This document shows positions 20,101-26,400 of a stretch of DNA of 64,000 bases, piece after piece. Made by a program: the position numbers and the translations under genes. The stretch comes from Streptomyces sp. ISL-98 (GTDB lineage: Bacteria > Actinomycetota > Actinomycetes > Streptomycetales > Streptomycetaceae), in the NCBI RefSeq assembly GCF_018614055.1, contig NZ_JAGGPB010000034.1, positions 124,001 through 188,000 of the forward strand, in the 5' to 3' direction. Each line of letters begins with the position of its first letter. Position 1 is the first letter of the stretch. Under the pieces are notes generated by a model. The model was not told the DNA's origin and made no database searches. It saw only the letters and a program-made list of their open reading frames with translations.

Positions 20101-20282
20101 ATCCCGACGAGTTCTTCTGGTTCAAGGGTGCCCGCGAGCCGTCCGGCGAGCGCCCCGGCCCAGCCGGCCAGCCGGCCGTAACTGAGCCTCAGGTCACCGG
20201 CGATGAGCGCGGTGTGCTCGGGGCGGCCGGTCACGACCTCGTGGAAGACGCTGCCCAGAGTGTTGGCAGGAGTTGCGTTCAT
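14127..20282 (-). CDS. Dimodular NRPS, A-PCP-C-A-PCP-reductase
   Basis: About 2051 aa. Domain order: A1 about 10-500 (YTSGSTGRPKG at 156, GYGPTE at 292), PCP1 with phosphopantetheine serine at 545 (GGDSLS), C about 598-1040 (HHVIADDW at 731), A2 about 1060-1555 (YTSGSTGRPRG at 1217), PCP2 serine at 1604 (GGHSLR), and a thioester reductase from about 1680 (LLTGVTGFVG, catalytic YVATK). It has no loading C or thioesterase domain, so the dipeptidyl thioester should leave by NAD(P)H reduction. Hand-read specificity codes are roughly DPFRSGGVY (A1) and DVYVVGGIL (A2); I cannot assign residues. The start is ATG 20282, or GTG 20294, which would overlap the SnoaL-like stop (GTGA). Confidence 0.93.
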   Translation of the reverse strand: MNATPANTLGSVFHEVVTGRPEHTALIAGDLRLSYGRLAGWAGALAGRLAGTLEPEELVGICAARSPGTIATLLGVVLAGGACLPLDPRSPEGRLRMLIEDSGTRTVFAARQDVPRLRALLPEHVEILPIDESPPEDPAPFAPVPQSPDVLGYVIYTSGSTGRPKGVLVEQRSVLGLVRSETAGLGPDDVLLQLAPLHADPSVFEMWGALLNGATLVLPEQPDPTVHDIGRAVTRHGVSVLRLAAPLFRLAVEHITPELRGLRLLISGGDRAYANAVRKALRELPGCRVVNGYGPTETTVYACWQVLAEYDESWPDVPIGRPVAGASAHVLGPDRRPVAPGDEGELCVGGAGVARGYLGRPELTAERFIPEPGRPELRAYLTGDRVRLLPDGNLAFLGRLDDQVKIRGHRVEPGEVERVLLAHPAVGEAAVVVQGDAWLRRLAAFVSPAAGRDVSQSELTGHLGELLPDHMVPAAVTVLPALPVTANGKTDRGLLARTAQAVHPEAGGMAGSGAESVRTVAAIWRDVLGGPADPDTGFLAAGGDSLSAMVVLARLERATGVALSVAELFEAATVRELAARVDAADPARPAAPRTPRERVPLLPGQEGIWFEQQAAPGGRYNISRTFLVRGPLDVSALRTALTRLADRQRALRTVVEHDTDGGWWQSSSADPGAALRHLDLGSTPVAGRETRARELIGESAAADPADPATPLVRTLVLTLDPVRTVLHFDIHHVIADDWSLDLFFGELSALYEALLRSAEPDTAALPALEFSFADHVLDSLDSGPRRAATAREFWAQALDGGAAALDLVTDAPRPGVLSGAGDRVRLRIGPEQTARLAGAARGHGVSRFMFCLAGVYTVLSGYAEQDDLCLGSLVTGRGRAGTERLIGYFVNMLPIRVSACGDTRVATLLKQVREACVAAYRHQDVPFQTVCRDLGVTGAARGSIPFQAVVNYQQRQPRPLTLGAADVESWRTAAGDTAKFELFFAFQETGDAIDIELEFSTDLYREDTVRQLGSQLIAVLDRLAGGEDTTLRELELFAPGERQRLCSVPEPERTPAGTDATLHELFARQAAALPEKPAVVGDDLTLTYRELDRLSDGVAARLAAHGIRAGDRVAICLDRSPRLIVAILGVLKSGAAYVPLDPSYPAERLRYTVEDVQARVLVSAKEISDALFRETFLEMPGAIAVLDIERLTAPADEAATMPPTAGATPAAPAYIIYTSGSTGRPRGVVIGHRSVVNTLYGNLARHPFAATDVWLQLTSPGFDVAVYEQFMPLVSGGTLVYCDDATRGDGPALTRVLRERGVTVMVTVPSLLRALGRPDLAGVRVLMVAGEPADVHDTRHFARDRVVINGYGPTEAAILATTYRVSADDDDRSRVPVGRPLPGTRAHVIDRHGRFAATGVPGELYLGGAGVGHGYWNNPEQTEKVFTTAPVVGPDERLYRTGDRVRWLPDGNIDFLGRLDGQIKLRGFRIELGEIEAALATHPGVREAVAVIEGSGPDAELAAFYVGPADERQAREHLARLLPGHMVPRLVVPVGTIPTSTHGKADRTALAARLTARHPAAPDGRDPAAGAGPGELRMLTLWQEVLGTPVGSLDDDFFALGGHSLRLIRLLGLIERQCGTRIPVRDFLAAPTVRATAGRLAGRGAGASATVGPADAVLDPGIVFTGCSGSTGPPAPGGGPVLLTGVTGFVGAYVLQELLERTDDQVLCLVRADSPGAARRRIEATATRYRLGFDPHDARIVPVPGDLALPGLGLAGTQWERAAREAATVFHVGAQVHHLSGFQHLAAANVRGTEELLRIAAVGRPARFHHISTLGVFRAEGPPRVITEATPLDGERHARGRGYVATKWAAEQLVAQAVARGAHARVYRLGRAGGSTGNGALSLDDMLTRMLVTSAALGCYPADSRLTFDVLPVDVMARALVTLALADGAPGTVHHLHHPRELDLGAFMDPYDRRADGRTDRVDLAEWIQRLGAAAEAGTELPALAYLEHLRELHAAPHRGGARHDNRTTLAALRAHGITPPDLDYALVSRWWDFLEDARATLSTRTGETSR

Positions 20283-20290
20283 GTGGAGCG

Positions 20291-20698
20291 TCACCCGCGG
20301 GGAGCGTTCAGGGCCTCTACGACGCTCGCGGTGTCGTAGAGATCGAGGTAGCGCGTGATCAGGCCGTCGTGGACGGTGAAGACATTCATCCACTGCGCCT
20401 CGTACCGGGCGTCGTTGGCCAGGATCCGGGTCCTGCTGACGCCGAGTACCACCACCCTGTCGCCCGCGTCGAGATAGTCGTACGCGTCGCACTCCTGGAC
20501 CTCGATCAGGCCCCGGACGACAGTGAAGAACTCCCGGAACCCGGTGACCCCACGGTATGTTCCGGCCCAGGGCAGGGACTTGGGACCGTGGTAGATCCAC
20601 TCGAAGTCCTCGGAGAGCAACGACTCGATGTCTTCGAGCCGCCCCTCCTCGAACAGCTGGAAGAATCGGCGTACCACGTCGACGTTCGGCTGGCTCAT
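20291..20698 (-). CDS. SnoaL-like (NTF2-fold) protein
   Basis: A 135 aa NTF2-like protein starting MSQPNVDVVRRFFQLFEEG, the normal opening of the SnoaL/limonene-epoxide-hydrolase-like fold, with the central WIYHGPKSLPWAGTYRG segment. Members are cyclases, hydrolases, isomerases or non-catalytic partners. It is coupled at both ends: its ATG overlaps the stop of the PLP gene, and its TGA overlaps a possible GTG start of the NRPS. It may act on an intermediate of the NRPS product, for example in cyclisation. No certain catalytic residues can be named. Confidence 0.8.
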   Translation of the reverse strand: MSQPNVDVVRRFFQLFEEGRLEDIESLLSEDFEWIYHGPKSLPWAGTYRGVTGFREFFTVVRGLIEVQECDAYDYLDAGDRVVVLGVSRTRILANDARYEAQWMNVFTVHDGLITRYLDLYDTASVVEALNAPRG

Positions 20699-22887
20699 GA
20701 ATGGCTCCCCATGGTGCTGACGGACTGGTGTACGGCTCTGCGGCCCCGCCGCAGGAAGCGGCGCAGCCGCTCTTCCGCGTGGAATCGGGCCACCTGAGCG
20801 AGCAGCCGGTACGGGCTGGTGCGCGAGAGCTCCTGGGCACTCCGCATCACCTGACGGATCTCCTCCTCAGTCGCGGTCAGCGGCAGCAGGAAGATGTCGT
20901 AGACGACGAATGCCCTGGCCCTGGTGATCCACCAGAGCATCATCGAGAAGGTCATCAACTCCCCCTCGGGCTGCATGAACCGGAGCAGCAGAGGGGGCAG
21001 ACGCACCTCGAAGCGGCCGAGCAACCCCTCCGCGAACCGCCGCCCGACGCTCGGAGAGCGCCCCTGCATGGCGGCGATTCCGGTACGCACCACATCGGAC
21101 AGCGCGGCGACGCGCCGGTTGAGCTGGAGCGCGTCGGCCTGGGCAATAGCCTGCAGTGCGAAGTGCGCGCCGAGCCGGCTGGCGTGATGGCCGCGCAGTT
21201 CGCTCACCAGCCGGGGATGGGCCTTGGCCGCCGCCTCGTGCACGGCGTCGGAGACCAGAGCCGCGCCGGTGGGGAAACAACCGTAACTGAGCGCCTTGGA
21301 GAGGCTCATCAGGTCGATCTCGGGCAGCCGGTCCTGGTGGGCGAAGCGCTTTCCGCACCGGTAGAAGGAGGTCAGCACCTCGTCGACGCCGACCAGATAG
21401 CCCCGGTCCGTCCGGCCCCGCGCGACGACGTCGAGCAGCGCGTCGGGGATCGGGGCGTACGAGTCCGAACTGCCGTGGACCAGTTCGATCCAGACGAGGC
21501 CGACCTGGCCCGAGTCGAGTTCCGCGTGGAACTCGTCGGCCGCGCTCTCCGAGAACGGGTCGATATAGACGATGTCTTCGTACAGCGGCCCGAACGGCGC
21601 ACGGGTCCCGGCCGCGGCGGTGGCGAGCAGCGAAACCAGCGTCTTTCCGCCGTAATTGTGCTTGAAGACGACGATGCGCCGGTGCTCGGGGCGGGCGAGC
21701 CGGGCCAGGATCAGCGCGTTCTCCACCGCCGAGGCGCCGCTGACCGCGGGAAAGGCGTGCGGCAGCCCGGTTTCCTTGGCCAGGACCTGCTCCAGCTCAG
21801 CCACGTAGTCGCGGTCCGGGTCGTGCACCCGTACGACGTCGGTGAGCGCGTCGGCCGGATTGTGGCCGTTGATGCCGAGGCCCGCTCCGCACAGCCCGTC
21901 GACCAGGTCCAGACGGCGGCCCGAGTCCAGCTGGACGGTCAGCCGGGAGCCCTTGGCGCGTACGACGTGCAGGGCGCCGCGCAGCTTGCGGTGCATCCGT
22001 ACCGTCATCGGGTTCACATGGCGCGCGTAGAGGTCGAGGGTGCGCTGCCAGTCGCGTGCGGTCGTGGCGAGTACGCGGTGCACGTGCGCCTGGTCGTCCC
22101 AGCGGCGCAGCAGCGACGCCTTGACGGCGCGCATCGCGACGGTGTTGCCGCCGTAGGTGTTGGAGTGCAGGAAGGCGGTCGAGGGGGTGCTCCACGGGGC
22201 GAACATGTCGCGGGTGCCGATGAACGCGCCGAACGGGACCTCGTAGCCAGTGAGCGATTCGCCGACGACAACGAGATCGGGTCGCGCGGCCGCGACCGCC
22301 GGGGACCGGCGCTGCGTCGGGTCGGCGTCGGTGAGGTCGAGGGCGACCCGTGCGCCGTGGGTGCGGGCGAGCTTCGCGAGTGCGGCCAGCTCCGCGGTGT
22401 CCAGACACTCCGGGTCGCGGACGACCAGAGCGCAGTACGTCCCCGCGGTCATGTCGGCGCGCAGTGCGTCGAGGGTGGGGTGGCTGGGGAGGCCGGGTAC
22501 CAGGGCGAGCTCAGGTCCCTCGCCGAGCGGATCGGCGCGCCGGCCGAGGGTGCCGTCCGGGTCGAGGACGAGGACGCGGCCGCCGTGGCTGCCGGCCGTG
22601 GCGAGGGCGCGGTGGCGCAGCAGTTTGACGGCGCCGTGCAACGCCTCGAAACGGGAGTTCGCGAAGAAGCTGCGGTACGCCGTTCCGGGCGCCGCGTCGC
22701 CGAGTTCACGTACCCATTCGCTGAGGAGGAAGCCCGTATGGGCGGAGTCCGTGGTGACGAACCAGGACGGCATCGCGAAGATCGGGCGTTCCTGCTCGAT
22801 GAGGTCCGACAGGATGTGAAGAGTCTCTTGCCCGGCCGGCCGGAAATACGCCACGGTGCCGCGGTCGAGATCGAGGTTCGTGGACAA
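20695..22887 (-). CDS. Tandem class III PLP aminotransferase-like protein
   Basis: About 730 aa, twice the normal length. The C-terminal half (about 330-700) is a full class III aminotransferase: VDEVLTSFYRCG and PLP lysine in LMSLSKALSYGCFPTGAAL. The N-terminal half resembles the large domain of the same fold (NSRFEALHGAVKLLRH, SNTYGGNTVAMRAV), but the segment matching the lysine site reads VVVGESLTGYEVPFGAF, with Glu where Lys is expected. It is therefore probably a pseudo-enzyme half. The start is uncertain: TTG 22887 has GGTGG upstream, while the longer GTG start at 22998 adds a low-complexity tail. Its 3' end is coupled to the SnoaL-like gene. Confidence 0.75.
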   Translation of the reverse strand: MSTNLDLDRGTVAYFRPAGQETLHILSDLIEQERPIFAMPSWFVTTDSAHTGFLLSEWVRELGDAAPGTAYRSFFANSRFEALHGAVKLLRHRALATAGSHGGRVLVLDPDGTLGRRADPLGEGPELALVPGLPSHPTLDALRADMTAGTYCALVVRDPECLDTAELAALAKLARTHGARVALDLTDADPTQRRSPAVAAARPDLVVVGESLTGYEVPFGAFIGTRDMFAPWSTPSTAFLHSNTYGGNTVAMRAVKASLLRRWDDQAHVHRVLATTARDWQRTLDLYARHVNPMTVRMHRKLRGALHVVRAKGSRLTVQLDSGRRLDLVDGLCGAGLGINGHNPADALTDVVRVHDPDRDYVAELEQVLAKETGLPHAFPAVSGASAVENALILARLARPEHRRIVVFKHNYGGKTLVSLLATAAAGTRAPFGPLYEDIVYIDPFSESAADEFHAELDSGQVGLVWIELVHGSSDSYAPIPDALLDVVARGRTDRGYLVGVDEVLTSFYRCGKRFAHQDRLPEIDLMSLSKALSYGCFPTGAALVSDAVHEAAAKAHPRLVSELRGHHASRLGAHFALQAIAQADALQLNRRVAALSDVVRTGIAAMQGRSPSVGRRFAEGLLGRFEVRLPPLLLRFMQPEGELMTFSMMLWWITRARAFVVYDIFLLPLTATEEEIRQVMRSAQELSRTSPYRLLAQVARFHAEERLRRFLRRGRRAVHQSVSTMGSHS

Positions 22888-23000
22888 GGGGCCACCTATG
22901 CCGGCTCGGGTGAATGCTGGGGTGTTTCCGTGATGCGCGGAGCGGGGTGGCGGGGTGCGTCCGTCTGCCGGGTGCGTGCCCCGCCACCGTGTCCACACGT

Positions 23001-23432
23001 TCAGTGCGTCTCTTGCAACTCACAGCGCTGTGCGTCGCTCAGCGCCTCTGTGAACTTTCGTCGGCTCTCTGCCAGCTGACTGGCCAGCAGTTCGCCGATG
23101 TGCTCGGAGTCCCGGAAATCCGATTCGATGGACCACGTGCTCCACCATGTGCCGCCCGGCTCGCCGGCCTGGACGGGCTCCCGGAACACCGCTGTGAATT
23201 CCAGCCACACCGTGGTGTCCGGGCCGAGACTCAGCCGGATGGTGAAGTCTGCCTCCGCGACGGACACCTTGATGAGGTCCTGGATGAACGAAGCAGAGAC
23301 AATCCCCGGAATGGACTTGCTGATCAACGGATGGGCGAAGCGCATCGCCAATCCCTCGGTGCGGATGGCACGTTTCCTGCGTCCGTCGGCCCTGGGGCCG
23401 GCGTGGACTTCCGTACTCGCCACGGTAGTCAT
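23001..23432 (-). CDS. Unknown 143 aa protein of the biosynthetic operon
   Basis: I do not recognise a family. The protein is soluble with no signal peptide. An N-terminal basic stretch (GRRKRAIRTEG) is followed by MRFAHPLISKSIPGIVSASF, an alternating hydrophobic/polar region with VWLEFTAVF, and a Glu/Arg-rich C-terminal helix (ELLASQLAESRRKFTEALSD). Its ATG overlaps the desaturase stop (ATGA), so it is likely made in step with it, possibly as a partner of one of the two diiron proteins. An internal Met at MRFAHP could be an alternative start. Base composition is more AT-rich than the NRPS genes. Confidence 0.65.
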   Translation of the reverse strand: MTTVASTEVHAGPRADGRRKRAIRTEGLAMRFAHPLISKSIPGIVSASFIQDLIKVSVAEADFTIRLSLGPDTTVWLEFTAVFREPVQAGEPGGTWWSTWSIESDFRDSEHIGELLASQLAESRRKFTEALSDAQRCELQETH

Positions 23433-24361
23433 GCCGATCGCCCGCTGTTTCGGTTCGCCTCACGTACGATCGCGCGGTAGAAGGCGGGGTAGCTCCGCTC
23501 GACGAACTTCGCACATGCGGTCACCTCGCCGTGCCGTTCCCTGAGCCGATTGATCGCTACCGTCATCACCGCGTGGTGTTCTACGTGGAGATTGTTGCCG
23601 TTCGTGTACCAGGTGCTGAACCAGGAGCCCTTTATCGACCGCGTGTTCCGCAGGACATCAGTGGTGTCACTGTCGCAGAGGATGTGCTCGGGAAGCTCCA
23701 GGAGGAAATGCATGGGAATGGCCACCAGCAGCGGCAGAACCCAGAGCTGCAGTACAAGCCCGCCGTAACCGGCACAGGTTGCCGCCACCGCTCCCGCGAT
23801 CGGCAGAATCATCATCCGATATTCGGTGATAATTTCACGCCGGCGACGGTCGGCGATCTGGCCGGCATCGTACTTCCAGGTACCACGCCAGCTCCGCAGA
23901 ATTTCCCTCGCCACGATGAGAAAGCGATCGTAGGAAAACGTTCCGCGTGCCAGAACGCCCCAGGTGAGCGGCTTTCGCGTGTCGAACCCGAAGAACTCCG
24001 AGTCCTGAGGTGTTCCGAGAGATGCGTGATGTTGCAGGTGACGCACTCGGTAATGGCTGTAGGAGACCATCATCGGGATGCCCAGCGGGATCCCGACAAT
24101 CCGGTGCGGCTTCGCGGAGGTGAACGCTGTATGGTGCAGGCACTGGTGCTGAAGCTCCACCATGTGTGCATAAAGGGCGCCGAGGATGAAAATGCCGATC
24201 AGGTGGCTTACCCACCCGCCCTGAAGCTGCAGTAGCACGCCCACCGCGCCGATCGCCCCAGCGACCACGAGCTTGCCGATGAAAACGGTCTGATCGCGTT
24301 TGGCGACCCTGGATCTTTGAAAGAGCAGTCCGCCGCGCCTGGTGTCCGTTGTTGTCGTCAC
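23429..24361 (-). CDS. Fatty-acid-desaturase-type membrane diiron protein
   Basis: About 310 aa. Three histidine boxes of the membrane FADS superfamily are present: HQCLHH, HLQHH and HVEHH, separated by hydrophobic segments at the N-terminus and centre (GKLVVAGAIGAVGVLLQL, MMILPIAGAVAATCAGYGGL). Members desaturate or hydroxylate acyl chains or amino acid-like substrates. The GTG at 24361 is preferred, preceded by GGTGGGG; upstream sequence in frame looks non-coding. It lies 35 bases after the HDO gene and couples to the 143 aa gene. It may act on a lipid or on the small-molecule precursor; the sequence cannot decide. Confidence 0.84.
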   Translation of the reverse strand: MTTTTDTRRGGLLFQRSRVAKRDQTVFIGKLVVAGAIGAVGVLLQLQGGWVSHLIGIFILGALYAHMVELQHQCLHHTAFTSAKPHRIVGIPLGIPMMVSYSHYRVRHLQHHASLGTPQDSEFFGFDTRKPLTWGVLARGTFSYDRFLIVAREILRSWRGTWKYDAGQIADRRRREIITEYRMMILPIAGAVAATCAGYGGLVLQLWVLPLLVAIPMHFLLELPEHILCDSDTTDVLRNTRSIKGSWFSTWYTNGNNLHVEHHAVMTVAINRLRERHGEVTACAKFVERSYPAFYRAIVREANRNSGRSA

Positions 24362-24396
24362 GATTACCCCACCCGTCCGAAGTCGTATGCCGTCCT

Positions 24397-25353
24397 CTAG
24401 CGCAGGCCCCGCATGGCGTCCCAAATGCGCTGGTAATATCCGTTGGCGACCCGGACTCGGGTCAGAATGCCGAGGCTGATTTCCCGGAGAAGTTCCGGCG
24501 AACGGTCCACGAGCGGCACGAAGACCCCTTCGAACCACTCCGCACCGTGATCGGCGTCAACATGCACGTGGATTCGCTGGTAGTCGATGACGTCTTCCGG
24601 AACCCCGAGCCTGTTGCACCCGTCGACCATTGACTGGAAGCGGGGCGAGGCGCTCTGCTCCAGCACACCCATCGCCCCCAGGGCGCGCGGGTTCAGGTGC
24701 CGGTGGATGCCGTACATCAAGAGCATGGACGCGTTCTCGTAAGCCTCCGGAAAGTGCAGGCTTGAGTGGTCGACGCCGGACTTTTCGAGATGAGCACGCA
24801 TGTATTTGGCCGAGTGTTCGAACATGCGGGTATGCACATGCTCGATGTCTCCCTCGCCCATCTCGTCCCAGTAGTTCTCAGCGATCGTGAGTTTTGTGTG
24901 ACCCTGAGTTCCGATCTGGACCATGGCCATGAGGTCGTCGAATTTACTGTCCACCAGCTCTTCACCCATGAAGAAAAGTGCAATTTCATCGAGGGTGGCC
25001 TCTTCTGCCAGGTACTGGCAGAACTCCGGCTGGGTGTGCTGTGCGGCGGTGTTGAGGAACCACTCGCGGAACTCGTGGCCCGTTTTGGGCAGCGTCCGCT
25101 CGTCCACCTGCGCGTCTTCCCACCGGAGCCACGCAGTTTCGATGGCGCTGATCTCGGTGTCTGCATTCAGGCGAGGAATGCTGTCGAATTCTTCGGGTCC
25201 TGCCATGTACGCCACGTAGTGGGCGTGCAGTTGTTTGAACAGCCGGAGCCGAGCCGCCCTGTCGGGAGAGCCGTTCAGCGGGAATGCAAGGTCCAGCTCG
25301 CGCTGAAACTGCGAAGTTGAATTCGCCGAAACCTCTATCAGCGAAGCGGTCAT
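24397..25353 (-). CDS. Heme-oxygenase-like diiron oxidase (HDO), first gene of operon
   Basis: A 318 aa protein of the iron-containing redox enzyme family (Haem_oxygenas_2), the group of UndA, BesC and the SznF central domain. Ligand segments are in order: EEATLDE (helix 1), IAENYWDEMGEGDIEHVH, MGVLEQSAS, and IHVHVDADHGAEW. Known members activate O2 for C-C cleavage, N-oxygenation or decarboxylation of amino or fatty acids. ATG 25353 is preferred over ATG 25362 because AGAAGGA lies about 8 bases before it and abuts the other. It heads the operon, and the secreted-peptide gene lies 53 bases upstream on the same strand. The substrate is unknown. Confidence 0.85.
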   Translation of the reverse strand: MTASLIEVSANSTSQFQRELDLAFPLNGSPDRAARLRLFKQLHAHYVAYMAGPEEFDSIPRLNADTEISAIETAWLRWEDAQVDERTLPKTGHEFREWFLNTAAQHTQPEFCQYLAEEATLDEIALFFMGEELVDSKFDDLMAMVQIGTQGHTKLTIAENYWDEMGEGDIEHVHTRMFEHSAKYMRAHLEKSGVDHSSLHFPEAYENASMLLMYGIHRHLNPRALGAMGVLEQSASPRFQSMVDGCNRLGVPEDVIDYQRIHVHVDADHGAEWFEGVFVPLVDRSPELLREISLGILTRVRVANGYYQRIWDAMRGLR

Positions 25354-25406
25354 GGTTGCCATCCTTCTGTTTTGGTGTGTGCTTTGCTCAACAGGCGTGC
25401 CGGCCT

Positions 25407-25571
25407 TCAGCTGCCCCAGGTCAGGTCGTTCGTGGTCATGACCGGGGTCGTGTCTATCGGCGCTTCGGCCTGGATGTGCGACGCACCGGCGACCTTTGCG
25501 TGGGTCGGAGCGAAGAGCAGCAGACCTGCACAGGCGAGAGAGAGAACGAGAGCGCTGCGGACGGCAGACAA
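25407..25571 (-). CDS. Small secreted peptide precursor (54 aa, TTG start)
   Basis: A 55-codon frame too short for ordinary gene lists. AGGAG at 25580-25584 is 8 bases before a TTG start at 25571. The product has a textbook signal peptide: SAVRSALVLSLACAGLLLF with an Ala-rich cleavage region around THAKVAGA. The mature part would be about 24 residues, ending DTTPVMTTNDLTWGS, and contains no Cys. It lies directly upstream of, and on the same strand as, the biosynthetic operon, and is flanked by a 106 aa unknown gene and a TrmB/LuxR-type regulator. A secreted signal or a precursor peptide are both possible. An in-frame GTG at 25580 is too close to the AGGAG to be used. Confidence 0.65.
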   Translation of the reverse strand: MSAVRSALVLSLACAGLLLFAPTHAKVAGASHIQAEAPIDTTPVMTTNDLTWGS

Positions 25572-25801
25572 AGGAACCACTCCTATTGAGAATTACCGAG
25601 GATCGCCGGATACGCTCTGGACTGCTGTCCCCCGACCGGTGCCCGATCGTTTTCCGTTCCGACGAGCACAACTCTGCCGACCGTGCGTTGCGGCGGAAAG
25701 GGTTCCGCTATGGACAAAATATGCAGTGGCATATTGCGTCCAGCGGGGGCGTCGGCAGCGGTTATTCACACGGCTGAGCGGGAGCCGCGTAGCGGATCCC
25801 G
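25572..25801. other. Gap upstream of the small secreted peptide
   Basis: About 230 bases between two minus-strand genes, distinctly AT-rich around 25700-25745. It should hold the promoter for the peptide and possibly for the whole operon, but I see no clear palindrome or terminator. Confidence 0.4.
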
Positions 25802-26122
25802 CTATTCCGCTCCTTCGCCGCCGAGCAGCAGTTCGTAGTGGATGGGAGGCACGGCGACCTGGCAGGTGACGAGTCGGAACCCCTGCAATTCACTGGCCGT
25901 CTCCAGGGCTCGCGTGCAGACCGCATGCGCGGAACGCTCCGCCTCCGCCAGGGAGGCGCTCAGCAGGAACAGACCGAGGACGGGTCCCGAAGCGGCCAGT
26001 GGATGCGCTGTGACGTGCTCCACGCGCTCCTCGGGGAGGGCGCACTGCATCACGGCTTCCGCGGCACTCTCGGGGGGCAAGTCGCCGCTTTCCGCTACGA
26101 GTCGGGCATGAATGAGATACAC
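25802..26122 (-). CDS. Unknown small protein, about 106 aa
   Basis: Soluble, no signal peptide or membrane segment. From GTG 26122 the protein begins VYLIHARL; a TTG at 26146 would add eight residues, and neither has a convincing ribosome binding site. Notable segments are LPEERVEHVTAHP, GPVLGLFLLSASLAEAERSA and GFRLVTCQVAVPPIHYELLL, giving an alternating beta/alpha pattern. I cannot assign a function. It sits between the secreted-peptide gene and the divergent LuxR-type regulator gene, so it may belong to the same control unit. Confidence 0.6.
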   Translation of the reverse strand: MYLIHARLVAESGDLPPESAAEAVMQCALPEERVEHVTAHPLAASGPVLGLFLLSASLAEAERSAHAVCTRALETASELQGFRLVTCQVAVPPIHYELLLGGEGAE

Positions 26123-26307
26123 GTATCCATAGTCATCGCGCGGCAATCAGTAGCAAAGGTGACCGGTATGGACACTTTATGCCGTTGCAGAAAGCGTCCT
26201 CCGCAGCACGGGCCCCCTGCTCCCGGCTGACGTCATACTGTCGGCGAATGCCGGGCGGGAGAGGCCGGGAGCCGAACGGGCGAACCGGCCCGGAACGCTA
26301 CGAGGAG

Positions 26308-26336
26308 GCCCGGATGCCCCTTTGGGGTATCCGGGC
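26308..26336 (+). repeat. 13-bp-stem hairpin with 3-base loop
   Basis: GCCCGGATGCCCC and GGGGTATCCGGGC pair over 13 positions with one G-T wobble around a TTT loop. No T-run follows, so it is not a standard terminator. The ATG of a 28-codon frame lies inside the left arm, with AGGAGG just outside, so folding could hide that start. It may act as an attenuator or operator for the downstream regulator. Confidence 0.7.
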
Positions 26337-26400
26337 CGGCGCAATTCCGTGCGGTATCAGCAATCTGCGCCCTCTTGATCGATTTATCACCGTAGACTGA
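26314..26400 (+). CDS. Possible 28 aa peptide or leader upstream of regulator
   Basis: ATG with a strong AGGAGG five bases upstream, then 28 codons to TGA at 26398. The peptide starts MPLWGIRAGAIPCGIS and ends LDRFITVD; it has one Cys and no signal peptide. It could be a regulatory leader peptide whose translation opens the overlapping hairpin, or a chance frame. The excellent ribosome binding site is the only direct support. Confidence 0.35.
   Translation: MPLWGIRAGAIPCGISNLRPLDRFITVD

Noticed and set aside
25372..25869. 165-codon plus-strand frame across the secreted-peptide gene
   Set aside because: No ribosome binding site and no recognisable protein; the minus-strand peptide frame has the better start and signal sequence.
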